DNA of 64,000 bases from Ascaris suum (Eukaryota > Nematoda > Chromadorea > Rhabditida > Ascarididae): NCBI GenBank assembly GCA_013433145.1, contig CM024190.1, positions 4,464,001 to 4,528,000 of the forward strand, in the 5' to 3' direction. The position numbers and the translations under genes are program-made. Shown here one piece after another: positions 12,986 through 36,666 of this stretch. A model generated the notes under the pieces. It was not told the DNA's origin. It saw only the letters and a program-made list of their open reading frames with translations, and did no database searches. The number at the start of each line of letters is the position of its first letter. The stretch's first letter is position 1.

Positions 12986-15900
12986 CGTCATCAAGGCACG
13001 AAGAAGCGATGCAATGTTGAAGAGTGTTGTCCACTCGTCTCAACAACCAAGGCACAAAGTCATTTTCGAGCTCTGCAACTGTCTTCATTTGAAAACCGTT
13101 TGTTTTACTTTGCTTAACGTAAATTTACTCGTTGATTGCTCTTACCTCTCACAAATTTACTTCACCTTTCTTACATATAAGACCGTAGATAAGCGCGTGT
13201 ATGAATGAGTTGAAGCCATTTTAAAGGAATGAACAAGACGCCGCCAAACTTTGCGGTTTTTTGATCAGACTCCATCAAGCGAGACGATCACGAACCACAA
13301 CATTCTTGCACTAATTTGGTTCAACTCTCAGCTGCATAACTTTCCTGTAAGGATGTTTTTTTTTGATAAAAGTCAAAGATGAACAGCTAATTTTGTTATA
13401 AACAGCGGTCAAAAAATATTAAGTAGGAAAGACCAAATGTTTTGTAAACCTCACAGGTAAACTTAGGAGTTTTTCAGATAGGCTTCCTCAAATGTTTTGA
13501 ACTTATCACCGATTTGAAAGTGTGTTTCACAGGAAGTATTGTTTTTCTTCCATTCATGTAAATAACTGCGGCAAAAAATTGGTGTGAGATTTTCACGAGA
13601 GATATTTGCTGGAAAATGGTTTTCAGATATGGGGGCTTTTTTTAACATGCGCGTTATAGTCGATGTTCTCTCTCGTCAAAGAAAGCCTTTTGAATTACGC
13701 TGCTATTTCTTTTTTGAGGGGGAACATTCGAGTTTTATGGAAATTTGTATAAACTTATGAAATAAATGCATTCTTAGTTCTTTTGGCCATAATTGCTAAG
13801 GCAGGTCATAGTACATGATGGGTTGGTCACTTGTCCTTTGTGATCCTTTGCGACGCTAAATGATATGAGTTTCCTTAGTCTGCTGCTAGGATTGCAACTC
13901 GTATCTGGAAACGTTTCTCGAAGTAATTGGTGCTTAAGGGGTAGGAAACCACAACCACTAAGAAGAGCACTAAACCACAACATATGCAACATTTAAACCA
14001 ATTAAAGCAACATCCAATCTTATTCATAACAATTGAGCAAACAAGGAACTGCATGACCACACAGTTGAACAGATTGACTAATCGATAGATCGTTCATAAG
14101 TGCATATAGAGCACTTCCGACAGACGGGTGCCAGAAAGTTGAGATGCAAGAGTGGCGGTCTTTAGGCGTATGCCTGTGATTCAAAGTTTCCGGGGCGGTG
14201 CTAAGTCGTCAAGCGCCTTCTATGATGTGCAGCATGTGAAGCGGAAATGTAAGCTGTCTAGGAAATTATTCGAGCGTTTCGCCTCTTAAGCAATCCCCGT
14301 AGCAACACATAAACGCAGCAGTCACATTTGTTTATATAATAACCTAATAGCCAGCTACCACTAACTGATATGCAAATTAAGTATTGCATGAAGAGTATGA
14401 TCGCTCTCATTTTCTTATACCTTTGTCTGGATTCTTTGTTTGCAAAAAATAAAGCGCATTGCATTTTGTTATATAAAACTTACCTGCTTTTGAACCGAGT
14501 CTCGTGGATATGAGCAAATCTGGATGTTTACTTTTCCAGTCATCTAATAGGTCTGAGGGTATCGCCTTGAATACTATTACTCTGATTTTCTTTAAAGCAA
14601 AACAAAATAAAAAGTTTGTACTGTTATGATAATTTAAAAGCGTTCATTATGCACACTCCATCGCTCATAATATGGCTTTCTATATGGATTACGAAACAAT
14701 TATTAACCATCATGTGTGCATATTTTAAAGGCATTTTTATAAGTTATATTAGCAGGCAAATGCTCTTTCAGCAACTGCAGTCGGTAGTTGCAAATTTCAC
14801 ATTGTCACTGATTCATGTTTAATGTGTTGCATTGATGAATATCAACATTATTTTTACGAGGATGGTACGCAGACGAAGTGGAATAGGATGGAATAGGAAA
14901 TTAGTGCAGAATCACATCGAGAACATCAAGTCTTTTGCATTCATCAATATCGGCGCCTTTCTATCGAGCAATCATTGACCATCAAGAATGGGCCAATGAA
15001 TAACAACGAATCATGGAAAAAGGCACAAATGATTCACTGTGGGTGGAGAAATGCCGTTGTTTAGATTACTGCAACATCGCCAAAGAGATCTCATTGAGGA
15101 ACATCTATAGCAGAATTTAACGTTTCAGTGCAAACCTAATCGAATGGTCCTCAACGCGCCTGGAAAGTTAAAAATTTTTCGAAGATCCCACGAAAAAACA
15201 TTCTGCTCGTTCCTTCAGGTGAACGTACGGATTGCTTATTTTAATGAACTTTATACCATTTTTCCTGAACGCAAAGAGAAGTACACAAATTGTAAGGTAC
15301 AATATCCTCAGAAGTCAACGATAGAGAGGGTAAGAGTGCGAAAATGACTATCGAGAAGTCTAGGTCTTGCCTTGAGTCTAGCCCAAATCAGTATTGCGCA
15401 ATTCAGCGAGTGTTTTCTTGCGATTGAGCACATTGCATAGCGTTTTTGTCATCATAATGTATGTTCTTGCACAGCGCAACTTATTCATCTGATGTCATAC
15501 ATGAGAACTTCACTTTAGCAGGCGACAAATCACATAGAGGAAGGAAACTAGTGGTTTTTTATAAGCGAGCAATTGCTGATGATTTTCTCCTTGGAGTATT
15601 GAAGGGAATTGCGAAAAATATGCGATATTGCCAAATTCCCCGTCAACTAATGCGGCCAGCGCGAGGGTGAGTATTCCACATATTTTTGGCGGAGCAAGAA
15701 ATTCGCTCACTTCTTCCCCTGCATATAGACTTGGGTGGAGCTAATCGGAACATAGTGATTGTGGTGAATACTAGGTTTCGCGCCTCTGGGTAAAAAACTT
15801 GCAGCTTCTCAGCTAATAAGCTAAAAAAACTAGTTTTTTTGCAAACAGAGTTGCTTGAGGTTCAATATGTCGAACCTTTGAGTTAGTTGATGGGAGGTGA

Positions 15901-18900
15901 TGAAGCCGACCTTTTTTTAAAGGCTGAATTAGTTGTCCTCCAGAGATAATGTTGTTGGTAGCAGTTCTCTGGCCTCTAGGTAATAATTTTTCGCTTGTCA
16001 AGTGATAGACTGATATATAACTTATCTACTGAAAAAGTGACAGGACTAAAGTTGAAAAGGCCGAACTTTCGAGTAAAGGATTTTGTCTACCGGCTGTCAT
16101 GTAGTTAGTTTTTTAAAAACTGTTATACGGTTGTTTGGCTTATAAATGAATTCATGGAGTTCTTTCAATTCGAGGATTACATCTATCCAATTTCACAACA
16201 GCTTTTTGAAGGCTTTCGGAAAAACGCTATGGCATAGTTAAGTCACAATGCGATTCATATTACAGTGAAAACCCCGATAATATTAAAAGCTACTAATCAC
16301 CGTTTGAGCACATTGTTTCTAAGCAAAGATTCTCATTGCACTCCACCTGTCTGTCTGTCAGGTATCACATGCTCAGTGTCACAAGAAAAGCTGCGGGTGG
16401 AACTGCATCTGTCCTTAAGTTTCAATCATCGAAACTCTCAGCTCGAAGTTGTTTGCGCTTTGATCAAACACTAATACAAGTTAAGAGGTGCGAATTAGAA
16501 AACCTACCTGCAAGTACTAACTTCTCCTTCAGAGATTTCTTATGCAGCTGCCGTGTATCGGCAGCCACATGTCTTACGGTTGCTCTCTCTTCCACAAGAC
16601 CACTTTTGACAGCGTTCTGGATCGTGCCACCAATCAACCGGTCGACCATCTGGGCAGCGATTTGTGCGCTCTCTTGTTTCTCATATTCTCGAATTTTTCC
16701 TCTTTCTCGCGGATCTTTTGAGCCTACGAAAATAAAAATTCAATCCATGGTTGCAAAAAATGCTCAAAAGATTCCGTATAATATTTTCAGCGTTGACATT
16801 CTCATGTTAAGAGAATTAGAAAAGAGAGGACGGTTTCGAAATCAGAATGCTCTTTTCGAAGGTGAACATCTTGTTTTGATATTGATCTAATACTTTGATA
16901 TGACAGGTGGACTAACATGCATATTTTTCGTTTCATCGATCTTCTCAGTGAGTTTTTGAGTGATTGTCCTCTCATAACTGAGCTCATCAATGAGTTGCGC
17001 TATTTTTCTCGCCTCTTCTATGCAGCGTTCCTCTTCAACGAGTGAATCAACCGCCGAATCGAGAATAAGTGTGATCATCTCATGCACAATTGACTGCACA
17101 TGCTCATCGAAACTCTGCAATTTGATACTTTTAAAGTAGCAAGTAAAAGAAAAAGAACATGAAAATGGTTATTTCAAAACTGAGTTGTATTTGTCGATGA
17201 AACGCATGCTCATCTGCTAAAAAGCTCCCAACGCACGTAAATTCATTAGTTCACTCCACAAGATTTACCTGGTCTTATATAACAGCGTCGTTCTTCCATC
17301 GAGGTTTGTTTATGCCATGTCATTATCACGCATTGTAAAGTATGCATCAACAGTGAAAAGAAAACAACGCTTTCGGGCACAAACGATAAGGAAATGCAAG
17401 GAAGTTGTTTTTCATTATGAGTCTCCATTTCATATCTCTTTGCCACATATACCACAGCCGATGTGGACGATGAGTATAAGATATAGTTCCTAAACATGGG
17501 AGCACATTCAGTTCCGTATCACTTGTATCCGTTAGCTTTCCAGATATCGCTTTCTTATCCTAGTTGGGTATGTGGCGTTATCAGATTCTACACCGTGCTT
17601 GCTTGGCTGAAAACTTTGAAAATTTGCCATCAAAATGGTAGAAACACTGTCGAGGAAACCGTTTGTATTTATTCACAAAACAATGTTCTTTCTAAAACAA
17701 AAGCAGGAAACAACTGTACACTATCACATATGTATGCTGAGAAGTTGCCCCTTTCCCATGATGTCTTTTATGCAGTCGATGTTGTCGCGTGTCCTCTAAG
17801 TGTGCCACCGATCAAGGCAACGTGTATGTGAGTGTTTCGAAAGGTATGTTTGTGTTTTATTATTGAATGCTTGGTGCAGCCTTACAGTTTTACAAAGGTT
17901 ATTATTGAATTGGTGGGACACTGCTGGAAACAAATTTCTCACCAGCATTTAAGATCTAAAGTAGCTGCATTTATCTCGTTAATGAATTGCGCTCATTCGA
18001 TTTATAGATGAGTATTATTACGCTTATTGATGTAGCACTGGTGGTGAATTTTGCCTCATTCCTCGTCTTCCCCTAGAGCTCCCCCTCCCCTCCATCCTTT
18101 TGATCGACGAGATTAGCATTCTCGCTTATACTTAAAGTGAATCAGTTTTCGTCTCTCGTTTCTATTACGATATTATAATATAAATTACAATATATTACTA
18201 GGGCCTAACAATCATTTCTTCAGAACTCCTGTTTACTTCACTTTTGAATGTCAGCATTTTCGTGTCGCTCACATCGGCAGTTTGCACGAGTGCATCGCTT
18301 CTGCCGCAAATGCCAGCCGACGTTGGTGGAGGTGTTGTGATAGCACGACGAACAGCAGTGGAACGATCTGGTGTTGCAAAGTCTGAAATTGTTTTACTTG
18401 TTAGAATTTTTTCGACCCATGAGTACATAACGGACTAGAGATGTCCTTTTGAGAATGGTGGAGGCGAACAGAATTTTCAAATGACTGCATTCCAACAACA
18501 GAATTGCACATTCGGTCTTCTGCCTCGCTTGTCTTTAGCACCAGCCGAATAAGTTTGTACGCTTTGGCCCACAGGTTCCTTAGGTACGCCCTTTTCATCT
18601 TCTCTCTAAAGAAAAATTCTTCCACATATACTAAATGCACAACTTCCGCCTCTCACAAGAACAAGCTGGAAAGGGTCAAACGGTCAAAAAGAAAAGGGTC
18701 AAAAGTCTGTTTTGCTTTGGTTAAAAGTCTGTTTTGCTTTGTTTTTTTTTTGTTTGTTTTTGTTTGTTTTTTTTGTTTTTGTTTGCTTATCTGAAGGTGA
18801 ACGGCGGTTTTGATGAAAAGTGCAGGTTCCTTGTTACTTTCACCGCATTTTTAGTAGCTCTAAAGTTTCATCGAATACCTTCAGATTTCTTGAACCAAAG

Positions 18901-19737
18901 ATTATATTCGTCTGGTCTGCTTCACTGCAATATACAATATTTAAGGGGATAGAAAAGTGCTGCGCACATTTTGCTCGCGTTAGCGTATCCATAGGGACGA
19001 GTCGAACATTTCCAAAAGTGGTGCGTTTCTTCCCAAATCCACTGCTGTTGGCCCATTTCTTGTCGATGGCCGTATTTCTCGAAAGTTCACGAGACCGTAT
19101 TTCGTCTGGAAGTAATTTCATGATGCCGTCGTCGAGAAGCGCTTTGTGCTTGGAGAGATGTTCATATCCAGCCATAGAAGCGAGACGTGATATGCGCGAT
19201 AGTTTCGTGGCATGTGCCTCTGCACCACCTAGCGGGTATCGGCTAAGGCCCATACTTAAGCGATTCCTGTAATCGTGGTTTTGGACAATCTTTTGAAGTG
19301 CAGTGTGTCTATGAACACAGAGTGAGAAATCGATCTTTTAAGTCTGTGTGCAACGGTGGTTTTCGCTGTAAACAAGGAATCTCAAAGGCATTTCTGTCTC
19401 GCAGCTTTCCACTAATCAATGAACCATTCGGAATGCTATCATGGGTGTTTACGGTAGAATGGCTCAGAATGTTCATAGCGACTGATCTGTGGGGTTTTTT
19501 CTTGACTTCAGCAAAAACAGTTTTCACTGCCCAGAAGCAAATTTCGCAAATAAACAAGCAAAAGCTAACTAATCAACCATTAAAATCGTTAACAAACCTG
19601 ATGACGTTAGCACGGAAACGCTTTTCGCTCTCTTTTTTGTGGATTTCTTTACGGATACGCTCCTGCTGTGCTCTTCTATTTGCAGCTACAGAACCACGGC
19701 AGACACGTGGGTCGACCATTATATTGTATGTTTCCAT
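12986..19737 (-). CDS. Radial spoke head protein 3 (RSPH3)-like
   Basis: RSPH3 is the dimeric scaffold/AKAP protein of the axonemal radial spoke. Exons on the minus strand: 19737-19598 (METYNIMVDPRVCRGS, matching the family IMFDRRVVRGN motif), 19266 to about 18879 (less certain, no known motif), 18382 to 18237 or 18210 (Pro-rich linker ending LVQTADVSDTK), 17114-16917 (SFDEHVQSIVHEM, then an acidic EEER stretch, matching the family helix before the coiled coil), 16723-16508 (coiled coil, then SAQIAAQMVDRLIGGTI) and 13072-12986 (ELENDFVPWLLRRVDNTL, matching the family FLPWLMNEVEKTMEYS region). Junction phases agree except between about 18879 and 18382, where another exon (perhaps near 18590-18470) seems needed. 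Exon 16723-16508 carries an apparent 1-base deletion in an A run. The start at METYNIM sits directly before the conserved motif. A 3.4-kb intron (13073-16507) holds a repeat copy. The last exon is uncertain. Confidence 0.72.
13761..14604 (+). repeat. Dispersed ~845-bp repeat, copy 1
   Basis: Near-identical to 20005-20850 in the same orientation, with about ten substitutions, a few single-base indels and one short divergent patch (GTGATCCTTTGC against GAGAAGATCGAC), so roughly 98% identity. Similarity starts at AATAAATGCATTCTTAG and stops at CTTTAAAGCAAAACA. No terminal inverted repeat, long poly-A tail or clear target duplication was seen. A 68-codon frame is open on the minus strand in both copies but resembles no known protein. 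It lies inside the largest intron of the RSPH3-like gene. The repeat class is unknown. Confidence 0.85.
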
Positions 19738-20004
19738 CACTGAAAGTGATATATGCGGATGTAATGAATAGCTAGCCAGCTTTGGAAGCAATGAGCCGAT
19801 TGTGGGGTTCGCAAGCTTGCCACAGTAATAACCCTAGGGAAAGGGTTTCTTAGCTGTCGCAGAAATGTGCTCAGCTTCATCGTAATGCATCGAATAAAAC
19901 ACACGCTTATGCATCTCTCAAAAATTTGAGATAGGAGTGGGAGGAACATTAAGATAAAAGGGCTTTCAATGAGAAGAGAATTGTTTTGCTTCTCGGATCG
20001 TTTA

Positions 20005-20850
20005 AATAAAGGCATTTTTAGCTCTTTTGGCCATAATTACCAAGGCAGGTCATAGTACATGATGGGTTGGTCACTTGTCCTTTGAGAAGATCGACGACGC
20101 TAAATGATATGAGTTTCCTTAGTCTGCTGCTAGGATTGCAACTCGTATCTGGAAACGTTTCTCGAAGTAATTGGTGCTTAAGGGGTAGGAAACCACAACC
20201 ACTAAGAAGAGCACTAAACCACAACATATGCAACATTTGAAACCAATTAAAGCAACATCCAATCTTATTCATAACAATTGAGCAAACAAGGAACTGCATG
20301 ACCACACAGTTGAACAGATTGACTAATCGATAGGTCGTTCATAAGTGCATATAGAGCACTTCCGACAGACGGGTGCCAGAAAGTTGAGATGCAAGAGTGG
20401 CGGTCTTTAGGCGTATGCCTGTGATTCGAAGTTTCCGGGGCGGTGCTAAGTCGTCAAGCGCCTTCTATGATGTGCAGCATGTGAAGCGGAAATGTAAGCT
20501 GTTTAGGAAATTATTCGAGCGTTTCGCCTCTTAAGCAATCCCCGTAGCAACACATAAACGCAGCAGTCACATTTGTTTATATAATAACCTAACAGCCAGC
20601 TACCACTAACTGATATGCAAATTAAGTATTGCATGAACAGTATGATCGCTCTCATTTTCTTATACCTTTGTCTGGATTCTTTGTTTGCAAAAAATAAAGC
20701 GCATTGCATTTTGTTATATAAAACTTACCTGCTTTTGAACCGATGTCTCGTGGATATGAGCAAATCTGGATGTTTACTTTTCCAGTCATCTAATAGGTCT
20801 GAGGGTATCGCCTTGAATACTATTACTCTGATTTTCTTTAAAGCAAAACA
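20005..20850 (+). repeat. Dispersed ~845-bp repeat, copy 2
   Basis: Second copy of the repeat at 13761-14604. It starts 268 bases upstream of the proposed start codon of the RSPH3-like gene (19737), so it lies in the promoter or 5' flank of that gene. The left boundary is AATAAAGGCATTTTTAG and the right boundary is CTTTAAAGCAAAACA, after which the two loci diverge completely. Confidence 0.85.
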
Positions 20851-22991
20851 ATTAATGGGTCTGGTGTGCATACGTTATACAGTGATCGTTTTGTTGCTTT
20901 TTTGCAGTAGCTGTATGGAATGGGCACAGATGAATATGTTGCCAAAATTCGTCATAATTTATTTGTGCGCTCATTCGGTAATTACTAGATTTGTGACAGA
21001 GCAATTAAAGGACGGCAAACGATTATCAAAAATGCTGACTTTTATGTGGAAACATTCACTGACTAACGACCGCAATATATCCTCGCTAATCGGCTGCGAG
21101 TTAATTTCAACATAAATCTCTCTTCTACTTTTAAGAAAGTGTATTTTATGATATGCTCCATTTTTTTTTTCCAATTTTCAAATGATTTCACTCAAACATT
21201 TTTATACTACAATTTCTTCACCTTGATTTTGAAAAAGCAGACGGTACAGTAAGAAAATGCGAAAACGCAGTACGGTGCAAAAAAGGGGAATCATAATTCA
21301 GCGAAATATTTTTGCATTTGAGTGTACCTCTTAACTTGCATCTAAGCACTTGTTCGCGGCTTCTACGATAGAAATTTGCCAATATGTAAGAATGGATGGA
21401 TGCAATTCGTAAGCCGTAAGTCGACGACTGCATGTATATGACGTTTGTTAGGGTAGATCGAATAGCTGTTTACGTGGTTTGCGATGACGATCACGTGACA
21501 TTCGAACGATGTGGAGCTGTGTCATCGATTGCTTCCGGCTGTTCCGTAGTGCTGGCACTGAACTCAATTGCAGTCGGTGATTATAACCAGGGTGGAGCTG
21601 TCATAAAATCGCATCGCAAACGAGACTCGACAAGGTAGTTGTGCTGCGCAAACGGCATTTGTAGCATTCGATCTCAATTTTGCTTTGCACTGGAACCGTA
21701 TTGATCAGAGCATTTCGTTCTGTAGACATTTTTAGCCGCATGCAGCATCAGCAGAATGTTCCTCGTGAAGTTCGACAATATAGGTCCACCATAATCTGGC
21801 CTTAAAACCTCAAAATCCTTCTATCTATCCAAGAACTGAAAAATCGGAGCAGGAAAAGGCACTGAAGCCTAAAATAAGAGTGGAAGTGTAATTGGCATCT
21901 GTTGAAAGCTTAAGGTGGTCCACATTCGAAAAAGATGAAGGGGAAAACATGAATGCCAATCAAAAATTACTTAACAGCCGATATAATAAAAGAAAGCAAA
22001 CAATTGTTATTACATAGAAGGACAGCAGATGCAGGCCGACATTCCATTCATAACATATGTATTAGATGATCGAAATTAATGGAAACTTTGTTGAAGACCT
22101 ATATGGTAAAGGTGGAGTGGTTGAATGAGACGATTTTCAAACGAAAGACGCTGCCACACTGCAGGTCGTTAGTTGAGCCACGCAATGAAAAGCAGTCGAA
22201 ATCTGAAGTCGAGCGACTGAGTTATAAAATATCGATGTACTACAGAAATCTACCAATGTGTTTGCCATTACGGATTGGTGAGGATCGGTTGGAACAGAAG
22301 ACGTAAAAGGAATGCAAGTAAATTTACATTAATAGAAATTTACTTGCAATTCTTTTTACCAACCACCAATGTCGAGGGGAAGGGGAGTGCAAAGGAGGGT
22401 GTAAATAAATATGCTGAAGAGATTGAATAGAAAGCAGGCTTAGTTAGCTGTCAACCGAGTGGATCACCGACTTTGTGACTGTTAGTTAAGTGCATTGATG
22501 CGGCTTGAAGGACAGATTAAGGCCGGCAATTATTTTATTGATGGTTTTACGACGACCCGAAGTTGCGAAAGTGAAGTTTTTTCTTCGAAGAAAACAATGG
22601 TGTGATAAACATTCTGTAAAATATCTTCTCTTCGCGCAACCCATTTAGTCATCAGTGTTATGGAGGTGAGAAGTGAGGTACAGCGGTACAGTTTTTTGCC
22701 ATCGGCCGCTCTGCGCTTGAATGCATGAGCTCGCCCTGAAATTGGGTTGAAACGCTAAAGCGTATCGGGGCCAAAACGTAGCGCACATAACGCATCGCAT
22801 TTTGGTACACATACGACAACGTCGCTTTGCATAGGATAGCCAGTGGTCACTGAGTCGCCATGGTATTTCATTCAGCGGCTTTCCTTCTTCTCGCAATACG
22901 TATGTCCTTTCCTCTTCGCTTAAATTTCTTCTTCTATAAACTGGTCATTTTTCGATCATCAATATCTTGTATGGGGAGTTGTTGTGCGTAG
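20851..22991. other. Intergenic or upstream intron region without recognised exons
   Basis: This stretch lies between repeat copy 2 and the first recognised exon of the MAM-like gene. The signal-peptide exon of that gene is expected upstream of 22992 and may be here or in a long intron. A 68-codon plus-strand frame at 21432-21638 contains several Cys and ends before a GTAGTT, but it has no family match and was not assigned. Confidence 0.4.
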
Positions 22992-35578
<12,587 letters not shown>

Positions 35579-35614
35579 AAAACCTTTTAATGCATACTCG
35601 CGTGCATCTTTCTT

Positions 35615-35620
35615 ATTAAA
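35615..35620 (+). terminator. Candidate poly(A) signal (ATTAAA) of the MAM-like gene
   Basis: The common variant ATTAAA lies 37 bases after the TAA stop at 35576-35578. It is inferred from motif and distance. A 10-base G run follows at 35651-35660. Confidence 0.3.
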
Positions 35621-36591
35621 GTAATTCACTGCTGCATCGAAAGAAGGAAAGGGGGGGGGGACAGGGAGGGAAGGAAGGGATGGGAGTTTGGATTGCAGGC
35701 CCTGTATTCTTGCAGTGGATGGGCCTCTGCGGTTTTTTGTGAAGTTGCTGAATGACTTTTCGTTTCCTTCATACGCAATGATCCCTTCCTACAGCAGTAT
35801 ATGTAGCGTCTCATCCGTGTGACAGATTTCCGTCTTTTACTTCAGATTTTATTTATTTGTTCTGCAAGTTTCTATTATGGTATGAGTATTCTGTTGGGTC
35901 GTGAACACTGAAATGCGGCTAACCCCGTCCTTCGTTCGAGAATGCTCGATCTGCCAATAACAGTAACTCACTGGCGCATACTTCATTCATCTCATTTCTC
36001 AGTTCAGGTGAAAGTCAACCAAAAATTGTTCTAATGTGTTACTTAGGCTTTGATAAACACATATTCCTTCCCATCATTCAACAATGCACAGAATATAAAC
36101 TTCGCGGCCTATGATCGTTTATATGGATCGAAAAACAAAATCCAAGTTCGTCGTTGACTTGTTGCGTGAGCTCATGATTGTTGTATTCATATGAAAATGC
36201 TGTTCACTGTTTTGTTGCGTATGCCTCTGCAAGTTCTTCAGTGGGAATTGGTTACTTGTTTACCATTGATGTTTCCGCAAGTGATTGGTGGTGATGAGAT
36301 TAACCCTGCAACAGAGTCTTCTTCTTCAAAAAAGCCGGAAGTTACGAGCTTTGACCTCATCACTATTTGAAATATGATCCTCGATTCTGTTAAATCGCTT
36401 ATTTTAAACGAAACGAAGACTAGCGCTTATTTCTAAATTGAGTGAAAAATATTGCTCGTAAAAAGAAACGACGCAAAATTTTGTGCATCATGCTTCTTAC
36501 GGAACCTTTAAAAAGAAATTAAATTTGATTGGGTAATTGATGAAGAAATTTATTGAAGTATTTTTTCTTTCAAATCCCTTCTCACGGATGT

Positions 36592-36594
<3 letters not shown>

Positions 36595-36661
<67 letters not shown>
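36595..36661. repeat. (TA)n microsatellite, ~67 bp
   Basis: Alternating TA tract directly visible, with AATAAAATAA following it. It lies in intergenic DNA downstream of the MAM-like gene. Confidence 0.95.

Positions 36662-36666
<5 letters not shown>

Noticed and set aside
13774..14464. Minus-strand frames identical in two places (13.8-14.5 kb and 20.0-20.7 kb)
   Set aside because: They belong to the duplicated 845-bp repeat. The frames contain no recognisable domain and one differs by a frame change between copies.
16365..16408. Short last exon for the RSPH3-like gene ending in TGA
   Set aside because: It fits in phase, but the exon at 13072-12986 fits the same phase and carries a conserved family block, so the intron runs on to 13073.
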